Shown: piece after piece, positions 7,025 through 13,295 of the stretch
Layout: each line of letters begins with the position of its first letter
Numbering within the stretch: the first letter of the stretch is position 1
Source: JAEXNA01 sp050486105
GTDB taxonomy: Bacteria > Vulcanimicrobiota > Xenobia > Xenobiales > JADMJV01
NCBI GenBank assembly: GCA_050486105.1
Contig: JBJHCR010000096.1
Coordinates: 1-19,113 of the forward strand
DNA: 19,113 nt
Direction of reading: 5' to 3'
Translations under genes and position numbers: made by a program
Notes under the pieces: generated by a model
Seen by the model: the letters and a program-made list of their open reading frames with translations, nothing else
Told to the model about the DNA's origin: nothing
Databases searched by the model: none

Positions 7025-7545
7025 GCCGGCTCCCTGTGAGATTCGGTGGGTTCGTCCCTCGGTTCCTGAGGAGGTGTCAACACCAACAGGAGCCCTCCCT
7101 GGGTCACCATCTGCTGGTCGTGGACCAGAATCTCGGTCACCACCCCTGAGAATGGAGCAGTGATCGACAGTTCCATTTTCATAGACTCCATGATCAAGAG
7201 TGTTGCTCCTTCATCGACCTGTTGACCTTGGCAAACTGAAAGACTCAAGATTTTCCCCGGCATCTCTGCCAGCAGGCGCCCATCTCCCGGTCCTGTGCTG
7301 TGTTGGTTCTGGTCGCGCCGCCTAGGGTCTATCGGATGGAAGCGGTAGACTTCGCCTGCCAACCAAACATCGGTGTGCTCTGGAGTTTGATGCACCCAGA
7401 ACGGGAAGCGCTTCCCGTCGAGGACAATCGTGGCTCCGTCGCAGGGAAAGGTTTGCCCTCCCACCTTCAGCACGAACTCCTCTTTCAGATAGGAGAATTC
7501 TATGCTGTGGGTCTCACCGTTTTCCAGGAACTCAAAGTGTCTCAC
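7021..7545 (-). CDS. biotinyl (BCCP) plus BT-like subunit of an acyl-CoA carboxylase
   Basis: The 174-aa protein corresponds to the C-terminal third of a methylcrotonyl/propionyl-CoA carboxylase alpha chain. A beta-rich region (about 1-75) resembles the BT linker, and a biotinyl domain (about 90-160) carries M-E-S-M-K-M with biotin on Lys123. The usual motif is A-M-K-M; the Ser variant is uncommon but compatible. It starts with GTG at 7545, overlapping the stop of the biotin carboxylase gene (GTGA), with GGAGGAG 6 nt upstream. It is therefore translated as a separate chain or is the product of a frameshift. It carries the CO2 from the biotin carboxylase site to the carboxyltransferase. The C-terminal tail (E-P-R-D-E-P-T-E) is low complexity. 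Confidence 0.88.
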   Translation of the reverse strand: MRHFEFLENGETHSIEFSYLKEEFVLKVGGQTFPCDGATIVLDGKRFPFWVHQTPEHTDVWLAGEVYRFHPIDPRRRDQNQHSTGPGDGRLLAEMPGKILSLSVCQGQQVDEGATLLIMESMKMELSITAPFSGVVTEILVHDQQMVTQGGLLLVLTPPQEPRDEPTESHREPA

Positions 7546-9023
7546 GGTGCACTCCTCCAGGGACCTAGCGATCGCCAGGGATTGGGATCGGTCGTCGGCG
7601 GTTCTGAGGAGTTCCGGTGGCCAGAGCCCGAATCGCTCGAGAACTGAGCAGCTAGAGCGGCCGCCAAATTTCGATGTTGGTCGAGCTTTGGCGGGGCAAA
7701 AGTGGCTCTCTCGCGCTCTAGGAATTGAGTGTCGAAAGCCGCAGCTCCGAAGCTTGGATGCTTGAGTATCCTAAGCAAATATGGAATGTTGGTGGTCACC
7801 CCAAGCACAGCGAACTTTTCCAGGCCGGCAATCAACGTTTGTTGGGCCTTCTCTCGATTGCCTCCATAGGCGATCAGTTTGGCCAGCATGGGGTCAAAGT
7901 GGCTTGAGACCGTATCCCCTTGCTGGAAGCCGGTGTCCAGGCGCAAGTTCGGATGTTCGGGTGGGGCAAAGACTTCCAAGCACCCCACCGAAGGCATAAA
8001 ATTGCGGTCGGGGTCCTCAGCGTAAATCCTCACCTCGATAGCCCAGCCACGGGGATGCAGGAAATCTGCAGGCACGTTCAGGGCTTCTCCTTGAGCAACC
8101 CGGATCTGCAAGTCCACCAGGTCCAGGCCATAGACCATCTCGGTCACTGGGTGCTCTACCTGCAGTCTGGTGTTGACTTCTAGAAAATAGAATTCTCCGT
8201 TCTGGTCCAGAATGAACTCCACCGTGCCGGCTCCGGTATACTTTAGAGCGTTCACCGCCTCTACGCCTGCCAGAGTGAGTCGACGGCGGAGTTCGGCGTC
8301 CACCGCCGCGCTGGGGGCTTCCTCCACAATCTTCTGGTAGCGGCGCTGCAAGGAGCATTCGCGTTCTCCAAAGCATAGGCCGTTGCCGTGCTGATCTCCG
8401 AAGATTTGAACCTCGATATGGCGGGGGGCCTCGATGAACCGTTCAAGAAATATCCGATCGTCACCGAAGGCGTTTCGAGCCTCACTCTGAGCCCGCTCGA
8501 CGGCTTCCAGCAACTCTTCGGCCCGGTCGACTCTCCGCATTCCTTTTCCACCGCCGCCGGCTGCGGCTTTGACCAGCAGAGGGAAGCCAACGGATTGGGC
8601 CCCTTGAGCTGCCTCGGAGGGTGGACCGCTCCAGCTGGGAACGATGGGCAATCCGGCCTCAGCCATAGTCTTCTTGGCCAAAAGTTTGTCGCCCATGGCC
8701 CGAATGGCCTCAGGCGATGGACCGATGAAGATCAGACCAGCCTTTTGGCACCTTTCAGCGAAATCGGCATTCTCAGAGAGAAACCCGTAGCCGGGATGGA
8801 CAGCCTGAGCACCCTGCTCCAGGGCCGCTTGAATCAAAGCTTCACCGTCTAGATAGCTCCCCACTTCGACCGCAGCGTCGGCCACTCTCCGATGGAGGGC
8901 ATTCCGGTCAGGTTCGGTGTACGGGACCAGGGAGCGAATCCCTAGGCTGCGCAAGGTCTGGGATACTCTCACGGCGATCTCGCCTCGGTTGGCGATCATG
9001 ACGGTCTTGAATCGTTGCTTCAT
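7542..9023 (-). CDS. mccA: biotin carboxylase subunit of methylcrotonyl-CoA carboxylase (N-terminal part of the usual alpha chain)
   Basis: The 493-aa ATP-grasp enzyme carboxylates biotin with ATP and bicarbonate. Visible landmarks are the N-terminal A-N-R-G-E-I-A-V-R, the ATP loop G-G-G-G-K-G-M (about 156-162), E-R-E-C-S-L-Q-R-R (about 220-228) and the active site E-V-N-T-R-L-Q-V-E-H-P-V-T-E (about 282-295). The final ~45 residues reach the G-P-W-R motif that in fused alpha chains opens the BT domain, and the frame then stops. A typical alpha chain (~660 aa) equals this gene plus the next (493 + 174). ATG start at 9023, 10 nt after the carboxyltransferase stop, with only a weak ribosome site. 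Operon context with HMG-CoA lyase favours methylcrotonyl-CoA over propionyl- or geranyl-CoA as substrate. Confidence 0.92.
   Translation of the reverse strand: MKQRFKTVMIANRGEIAVRVSQTLRSLGIRSLVPYTEPDRNALHRRVADAAVEVGSYLDGEALIQAALEQGAQAVHPGYGFLSENADFAERCQKAGLIFIGPSPEAIRAMGDKLLAKKTMAEAGLPIVPSWSGPPSEAAQGAQSVGFPLLVKAAAGGGGKGMRRVDRAEELLEAVERAQSEARNAFGDDRIFLERFIEAPRHIEVQIFGDQHGNGLCFGERECSLQRRYQKIVEEAPSAAVDAELRRRLTLAGVEAVNALKYTGAGTVEFILDQNGEFYFLEVNTRLQVEHPVTEMVYGLDLVDLQIRVAQGEALNVPADFLHPRGWAIEVRIYAEDPDRNFMPSVGCLEVFAPPEHPNLRLDTGFQQGDTVSSHFDPMLAKLIAYGGNREKAQQTLIAGLEKFAVLGVTTNIPYLLRILKHPSFGAAAFDTQFLERERATFAPPKLDQHRNLAAALAAQFSSDSGSGHRNSSEPPTTDPNPWRSLGPWRSAP
7552..7558 (-). promoter_or_regulatory. strong ribosome binding site GGAGGAG for the biotinyl subunit
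   Basis: GGAGGAG lies 6 nt before the GTG at 7545. In the upstream frame the same bases encode W-R-S of the conserved G-P-W-R motif, so the site is embedded in coding sequence. It supports genuine initiation of the second chain. Confidence 0.65.
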
Positions 9024-9033
9024 TGGTCCGGTC

Positions 9034-10644
9034 TCACATTCTGAAAACCCCGTGGGTGCGGGGGGGGAAGGGAGAATTCAAGGTCGCTGCCAAGGACAGT
9101 CCCAACACTTCTCGACTTTTCCTCGGGTCGATGATGCCGTCATCCCAAAGGCGAGCCGTACTGTAGTAGGGCGAACCTTCGGTCTCGTACTTGGCCACGA
9201 TGGGATCGATGATGGCGGCTCGCTCTTCTGCTGACATCGGGGGCTCATTGCGGGTCGCTCTTTGATCTTCGGCTACCGTAGCCAGGACTCCGGCGGCTTG
9301 CTCCCCACCCATTACGGAGATTCGGCTGTTGGGCCAACAATACAGAAACCTGGGAGAGTAGGCCCGACCGCACATGCCATAATTTCCGGCTCCAAAGGAG
9401 CCTCCGACGATCAGGGTCAGCTTTGGCACGGCGGCGTTGGCCACCGCCTGAACCATTTTGGCTCCGTGCTTTGCGATGCCTTCAGCCTCATACTTTCGGC
9501 CTACCATGAAGCCGGTGATGTTCTGCAAGAAGAGCAGCGGAATACCCCGTTGAGAGCAGAGTTCGATGAAGTGGGTGGCCTTGAGGATGGACTCGGAAAA
9601 GAGGGCCCCGTGGTTGGCTACTATGCCCAACGGGATGCCATAAAGATGGGCAAATCCCGTGACCAGAGTGGTGCCAAAGTTTTGTTTGAACTCTTGAAAG
9701 CGGGAGCCATCCACTAGGCGGGCGATGACTTCCCGAATGTCGTAGGGTTTGCGAGTGTCGTTGGGGATTAAGCCGTACAGTTCCTCCGCCGGGTAGATGG
9801 GCTCTTCGGGCTCGCGGTAGTCCAGGGGCTGTCGAAATCTTCGGTTCAGGTGGGCCACGATGTCCCGACAGATCAAGAGTGCGTCTCGATCATCCTGGGC
9901 ATAGTGATCGGCGACTCCCGACTCCCGAGTGTGGACTTCGGCTCCCCCCAAATCTTCCGCGCTGACTTCTTCCCCGGTAGCTGCTTTCACTAAGGGCGGT
10001 CCCGCCAAAAAGATAGTACCCTGTTGCTTGACGATCACTGTTTCGTCGCTCATAGCCGGGACGTAAGCTCCTCCGGCGGTGCATGAGCCCAGGACGCAGG
10101 CGATTTGGGGAATTCCGGCCGCCGACATTCGGGCCTGATTATAAAAGATGCGACCAAAGTGGTCTCGGTCGGGGAACACCTCGGCTTGAAGAGGTAGGAA
10201 GGCTCCCCCGGAATCCACCAGATATAGGCACGGCAGACCGTTCTCTGCGGCGATCTCTTGAGCTCTCAGATGCTTCTTCACGGTGACCGGGAAGTAGGTT
10301 CCCCCTTTCACGGTGGCATCATTGGCCACGATCATGCACTCCCGATTCCGGATCTTGCCGATGCCGGTGACCAGACCCGCAGCCGGACAGGCGTTGTCAT
10401 ACAAGCCGTTCGCCGCCAGAGGGGATAACTCCAGGAAGGGGGAGTCGGCGTCCAACAGCAAGTCGATGCGATCCCGAACCAACATTTTATTCCGGGACAA
10501 ATGCTTCTCACGAGCCTTGCTTCCGCCTCCCAAGGCAGACTCTTGGAGGCGCTCTTCCAACTCGGCTACTAATCTTTTGTTGTACTCTGAGTTGGCCCGA
10601 TATTCGGCGCCGGAAGCGTCGATTCGACTCGCTAAGACCGACAT
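9034..10644 (-). CDS. mccB: 3-methylcrotonyl-CoA carboxylase beta (carboxyltransferase) subunit
   Basis: With the ATG at 10644 the protein has 536 aa, the normal length for MCC beta. It carries the two crotonase-like carboxyltransferase halves. Family-diagnostic runs include S-G-G-A-F-L-P-L-Q-A-E-V-F-P, H-F-G-R-I-F-Y-N-Q-A-R-M-S, G-S-C-T-A-G-G-A-Y-V-P-A-M-S-D-E and L-A-G-P-P-L-V-K-A-A-T-G-E-E. It transfers CO2 from biotin to 3-methylcrotonyl-CoA to give 3-methylglutaconyl-CoA in leucine breakdown. AGGAG at 10650-10654, 5 nt upstream, fixes this start; an in-frame extension to 10737 is not needed. It is the first gene of the four-gene operon. No isovaleryl-CoA dehydrogenase or methylglutaconyl-CoA hydratase gene is present in the window. 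Confidence 0.95.
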   Translation of the reverse strand: MSVLASRIDASGAEYRANSEYNKRLVAELEERLQESALGGGSKAREKHLSRNKMLVRDRIDLLLDADSPFLELSPLAANGLYDNACPAAGLVTGIGKIRNRECMIVANDATVKGGTYFPVTVKKHLRAQEIAAENGLPCLYLVDSGGAFLPLQAEVFPDRDHFGRIFYNQARMSAAGIPQIACVLGSCTAGGAYVPAMSDETVIVKQQGTIFLAGPPLVKAATGEEVSAEDLGGAEVHTRESGVADHYAQDDRDALLICRDIVAHLNRRFRQPLDYREPEEPIYPAEELYGLIPNDTRKPYDIREVIARLVDGSRFQEFKQNFGTTLVTGFAHLYGIPLGIVANHGALFSESILKATHFIELCSQRGIPLLFLQNITGFMVGRKYEAEGIAKHGAKMVQAVANAAVPKLTLIVGGSFGAGNYGMCGRAYSPRFLYCWPNSRISVMGGEQAAGVLATVAEDQRATRNEPPMSAEERAAIIDPIVAKYETEGSPYYSTARLWDDGIIDPRKSREVLGLSLAATLNSPFPPRTHGVFRM

Positions 10645-10649
10645 GTTGA

Positions 10650-10654
10650 CTCCT
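10650..10654 (-). promoter_or_regulatory. ribosome binding site AGGAG deciding the ATG start at 10644
   Basis: AGGAG stands 5 nt before the ATG at 10644 on the minus strand. The upstream in-frame start at 10737 would add 31 residues absent from the usual 535-aa family size. Confidence 0.7.
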
Positions 10655-10744
10655 GAGATTTGCTGATGAGCAGCGGTTTCGCAAGCTTTGCTCAGTGACC
10701 TTTCTCGGCTCGGTGAGGATCCGATGAATAGAAACACAAGATAT

Positions 10745-10760
10745 CGTGACCATTGTCACG
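10745..10760. promoter_or_regulatory. perfect palindrome, candidate operator of the leucine operon
   Basis: CGTGAC-CATT-GTCACG is a perfect inverted repeat with 6-bp arms and a 4-bp spacer. It sits in the 177-bp region between the divergent mccB and small-ORF starts, about 100 bp upstream of the mccB ATG. The size suits a dimeric repressor of the TetR or MerR type, and such families control leucine catabolism in other bacteria. No regulator gene of either type is adjacent, and I could not place convincing -35/-10 boxes on either strand. Confidence 0.45.
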
Positions 10761-10821
10761 GAAGAGAACATCAACCTGGGCTAGAGTGGACTTACAGGAG
10801 CAAAAACGAAGGGAGCATATT

Positions 10822-10956
10822 ATGAATAAGACGGATGCAAGCTTTTTGGACGGTGAGAAATCCGCGGCCTTGGAGGCTCGTCTGCGGAGTTCTGACTTCA
10901 GATGGAGACAACATCTCTTGAGCCTCTGGGACCTGCAACGGCGATTGACTTCCTAG
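10822..10956 (+). CDS. possible small protein (44 aa), unknown
   Basis: An ATG at 10822 follows AAGGGAG by 6 nt, a good ribosome site. It opens a 44-codon frame beginning M-N-K-T-D-A-S-F-L-D-G-E-K and ending W-D-L-Q-R-R-L-T-S. The product is soluble and charged, likely mostly helical, with no signal peptide, membrane segment or cysteine. It resembles nothing I recognise. Divergent from the leucine operon and sharing its palindrome, it is followed 18 bp after its stop by a stable hairpin, so it looks like a complete small transcription unit. It could instead be the 5' part of a non-coding RNA. Confidence 0.4.
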   Translation: MNKTDASFLDGEKSAALEARLRSSDFRWRQHLLSLWDLQRRLTS

Positions 10957-10971
10957 GAGGTCAGATTCGGA

Positions 10972-11499
10972 TCAGGCGGACTCTTTGGAGTCCGCCTCCA
11001 TGTCTTTTTTGCCGAGCAGTTGGAAGTGATCCCACCGGGCTCCGGAAACCGCAAAGGCCGCTCCAAAACCGATGACCATGCGGATCTTCCCTGGCTCGAG
11101 GCAAAACATTTGGAAATCGTTGAAACCTGCAAGGGTGTCGAAAAATTTGCCAAACTTGGCTCGATGCAAGGCCGCGACCTTGGTGAAGTCCTCGTTTTCT
11201 CGGGGGAGCAGACGGACGGGACCGTCGAAGATGGCTCGGTGGCGTGCGAAAAGCTGCTCGCTTCGAGATTCATCTTCGATGAGCATGAAACTGGCCCGCG
11301 CTGTTTCTTTCAGATTTCTTGTGTGCTCGGAGAGTTCTGAAACAAAGAAATAGAAGCGACGTTCGTCGTCCAGAGTCCAGGGGACGTAGCTGGCTAGGGG
11401 CTGACCAGAATCGCTCACCGTGGCCAATTGACCAGTGCGGTACTCGCTGAGAAGACGCTGCAGGGTTTGCCGGGCTTGTAATTCGGAGTCTTCGCTCAC
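10972..11499 (-). CDS. HugZ/pyridoxamine-phosphate-oxidase-like split-barrel protein
   Basis: The 175-aa protein resembles the HugZ branch of the PNPOx-like split beta-barrel family. Visible landmarks are a G-Q-L-A-T-V-S-D-S-G-Q-P first strand, S-E-L-S-E-H-T-R-N-L, A-S-F-M-L-I-E-D and, near the C terminus, the D-F-Q-M-F-C-L-E-P-G-K-I-R-M-V-I-G-F-G-A-A-F segment. Members bind flavin or haem, and some release iron from haem; the specific activity here is unknown. The GTG start at 11499 has TAGGA about 4 nt upstream. It begins only 6 bp after the stop of the lipoprotein peroxiredoxin gene, so the two are probably co-transcribed, suggesting an oxidative-stress or haem link. Its 3' end contains the hairpin that follows the small ORF on the other strand. 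Confidence 0.72.
   Translation of the reverse strand: MSEDSELQARQTLQRLLSEYRTGQLATVSDSGQPLASYVPWTLDDERRFYFFVSELSEHTRNLKETARASFMLIEDESRSEQLFARHRAIFDGPVRLLPRENEDFTKVAALHRAKFGKFFDTLAGFNDFQMFCLEPGKIRMVIGFGAAFAVSGARWDHFQLLGKKDMEADSKESA
10975..11010 (+). terminator. hairpin with delayed T run, possible terminator of the small ORF
   Basis: GGCGGACTC (10975-10983) pairs perfectly with GAGTCCGCC (10988-10996) across a TTTG loop. A run of six T follows at 11005-11010, 8 nt after the stem, which is later than in a textbook intrinsic terminator. The hairpin lies inside the 3' end of the convergent HugZ-like gene (K-K-D-M-E-A-D-S-K-E-S-A), so any terminator function is constrained by coding sequence. Confidence 0.4.
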
Positions 11500-11505
11500 G
11501 GGGTC

Positions 11506-12057
11506 CTACCAGGAAGCGACCTGTACGAGAACGTCTTCAGCCTGCTTCTTGGTGGAGGCGGATTTGTCGTGCCAGACGATGCTGCCGTCCTTGATGAGAA
11601 AGGCTTGGCGACTGGCCAGCCCCATGGTGGTGGGGACTCCGAAACTTTTCATGACCGCTCCCTCAGGGTCGGCTACCAGAGTGAACGGCAGCTGATACTT
11701 GTCTCGAAAAGCCTTCTGTTTTTCAACGCTGTCAGCACTGACTCCCACAACTTGGACACCAGCGTCCGTAAGGGCTTCGTACGAATCCCGCAAGGAGCAC
11801 GACTGGGCGGTGCACCCAGGAGTGTCGGCCTTGGGATAAAAATAGACCAGAACCGGGCCCTGAGAGTACAGATCCGCGAAATCAAGCTTGGTGCCGTCGT
11901 GGGTCACCCCGGTGGTCTTTGGAGCAGGACGGATGTTTTGCGCAACTTCTGCGCTGGCCTTGAGTTTGAGATCTGGTTGCTTCCTGTCGGCCAGGCACGC
12001 CTGGAGAAGACACAGGGACAAACTTAAGGCGACGAGGGCTAGGTAATTCTTGTTCAT
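11506..12057 (-). CDS. bcp: lipoprotein peroxiredoxin (Bcp/PrxQ type)
   Basis: With the ATG at 12057 the protein has 183 aa. A lipoprotein signal peptide ends at L-L-Q-A-C (lipidated Cys21). The thioredoxin-fold peroxidase follows, with Y-P-K-A-D-T-P-G-C-T (peroxidatic Cys82) and a second cysteine five residues on (Cys87, S-C-S-L-R-D), the arrangement of two-cysteine Bcp/PrxQ enzymes. It reduces hydroperoxides with thiols. Most Bcp proteins are cytoplasmic, so the lipid anchor puts this one in the periplasm or outer membrane and raises the question of its reductant. An upstream in-frame start at 12096 would bury the signal behind 13 extra residues and is rejected. It lies 6 bp before the HugZ-like gene and is divergent from the PDZ protein gene. 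Confidence 0.88.
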   Translation of the reverse strand: MNKNYLALVALSLSLCLLQACLADRKQPDLKLKASAEVAQNIRPAPKTTGVTHDGTKLDFADLYSQGPVLVYFYPKADTPGCTAQSCSLRDSYEALTDAGVQVVGVSADSVEKQKAFRDKYQLPFTLVADPEGAVMKSFGVPTTMGLASRQAFLIKDGSIVWHDKSASTKKQAEDVLVQVASW

Positions 12058-12193
12058 GGGTCTCTTCTTTCTGCCGGGGGGCGGAAATAAACCCAAAGGT
12101 CGTCGAAAATGCTCTTCTTGCGGCTGCTAGAGACTTCGGCAGAAGGGCCTCGATACGTTTTGGTAGAACTGCAAAAGTAAGAACGGAGGAATC

Positions 12194-13207
12194 GTGAAAA
12201 CCAGAATTTCATCTCTCACCATCACCATCTTGTCAGTCGCGCTCATACTCCATTTTTCGGACCAAATGATGCGTCACGCTCAGGAGGCTTCAGTGACCCA
12301 GTGGGGCTGCCCAGCTAACGGCCAGACTAATCCCACGGCTGAGCGCTCGGCTTACAATCCAGTCAATCTTCACGCTCAGGGCGGACTAGGGGCGCTTATA
12401 GAGAGTGAGCCTAGAGGGGTTCGCTTGGTTTCGTTGATACCTGGCCATGCAGCAGAAGTGGCCGGTCTCAAGACCGGTGATCGCATCGTTCGCATCGACG
12501 GAAATAGCGCAGCCAACCGTTCGGAACGTTGGGCTATTGCTCATCTCAGAGGGAAAATTGGAACCTCCGTCGGTCTCGAAGTGCAAAGAGGCGAAGGGCT
12601 CTGGCAACGGACCTTCCGAGTAGAACTTAAGCGTCAGCACATCGAATCTCGATACTCCGTCTATTCTCGACTGAAAAATGGAGAACTGACCATCAAATTG
12701 CTGTGGGTGGACAGTTCCACTCCCGAGCAACTTGCGCGACACCTGGCCCAAGTCTCCAAGGGAGATGTCACGGAAGTTGTGCTAGACCTACAAAACCTGT
12801 CTTATGGCTCAGTTCACGACGCAGCACGATGTGCGGCTTTGTTCTTGCCTGAGAGCGAGATTGTAGGATACCTTTCTGCCTCTGACGACCAGCGACTTGA
12901 GCTACTTGCCGATAGTCCTGCCGTCACCGACCGCCTGGTAGCGGTGGAAGTCGGGCCTTACACCGCTCGAGCCGGGGAACTCCTAGCTCGAGCCCTGGTG
13001 AACCATTTGGGAGTAACCGTGCGGGGCTCCGAAACTGCGGGTCTGGGGACCTTGGATCGGCGCTCTATCAGATCTCGAAACAAGGCATCCAGCGACACGG
13101 GTTTCCAACTTTACGATTCCCAGGGCAAGGCCATTGATGGGCGACCTCTGAAGCCAAGCTTCTGGAGTTGGTCCAACCTGCTGTCACCGATTCCAGTGGG
13201 GTTTTAG
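12194..13207 (+). CDS. PDZ protein with degenerate S41 (CtpA-like) domain, likely pseudoprotease
   Basis: The 337-aa protein has an N-terminal hydrophobic signal or anchor (about 7-22). A PDZ domain follows (about 62-147: G-L-G-A-L-I-E, then A-A-E-V-A-G-L-K-T-G-D-R-I-V-R-I-D-G). The C-terminal part has the order of an S41 tail-specific protease (E-V-V-L-D-L-Q-N, A-A-L-F-L-P-E-S-E-I-V, Y-T-A-R-A-G-E-L-L-A-R-A-L, R-G-S-E-T-A-G-L-G). Aligning to the S41 consensus, the nucleophile Ser is Arg259 and the general-base Lys is Leu284. They are 25 apart, the same spacing as in algal D1 protease. Both catalytic residues are therefore lost while the fold seems kept, suggesting a periplasmic adaptor or scaffold. 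The GTG start at 12194 follows GGAGG (12185-12189). A hairpin lies downstream. Confidence 0.75.
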   Translation: MKTRISSLTITILSVALILHFSDQMMRHAQEASVTQWGCPANGQTNPTAERSAYNPVNLHAQGGLGALIESEPRGVRLVSLIPGHAAEVAGLKTGDRIVRIDGNSAANRSERWAIAHLRGKIGTSVGLEVQRGEGLWQRTFRVELKRQHIESRYSVYSRLKNGELTIKLLWVDSSTPEQLARHLAQVSKGDVTEVVLDLQNLSYGSVHDAARCAALFLPESEIVGYLSASDDQRLELLADSPAVTDRLVAVEVGPYTARAGELLARALVNHLGVTVRGSETAGLGTLDRRSIRSRNKASSDTGFQLYDSQGKAIDGRPLKPSFWSWSNLLSPIPVGF

Positions 13208-13246
13208 TGCTGGTCTTCAGATGACCTGACTTCACGCAAGAAGCTG

Positions 13247-13286
13247 GTACGAAAAGGAGAGAGGGAGACCTCTCTCTTTTTCGTAC
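13247..13286 (+). terminator. 18-bp hairpin with GAGA loop, bidirectional-type terminator or cinA leader structure
   Basis: GTACGAAAAGGAGAGAGG (13247-13264) pairs with CCTCTCTCTTTTTCGTAC (13269-13286) over its whole length with one G-U pair, closed by a GAGA (GNRA-type) loop. A tract A4 before and T5 after an 8-bp GC-rich core is the layout of a two-way intrinsic terminator for the PDZ gene 39 nt upstream. However, the cinA ATG begins only 9 nt after the stem. Confidence 0.65.
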
Positions 13287-13295
13287 TCTCGGAAA

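Noticed and set aside
10645..10737. N-terminal extension of the carboxyltransferase subunit
   Set aside because: It would exceed the usual family length and the ATG at 10644 has a clear AGGAG.
12058..12096. N-terminal extension of the peroxiredoxin
   Set aside because: It would place 13 residues in front of a compact lipoprotein signal peptide.
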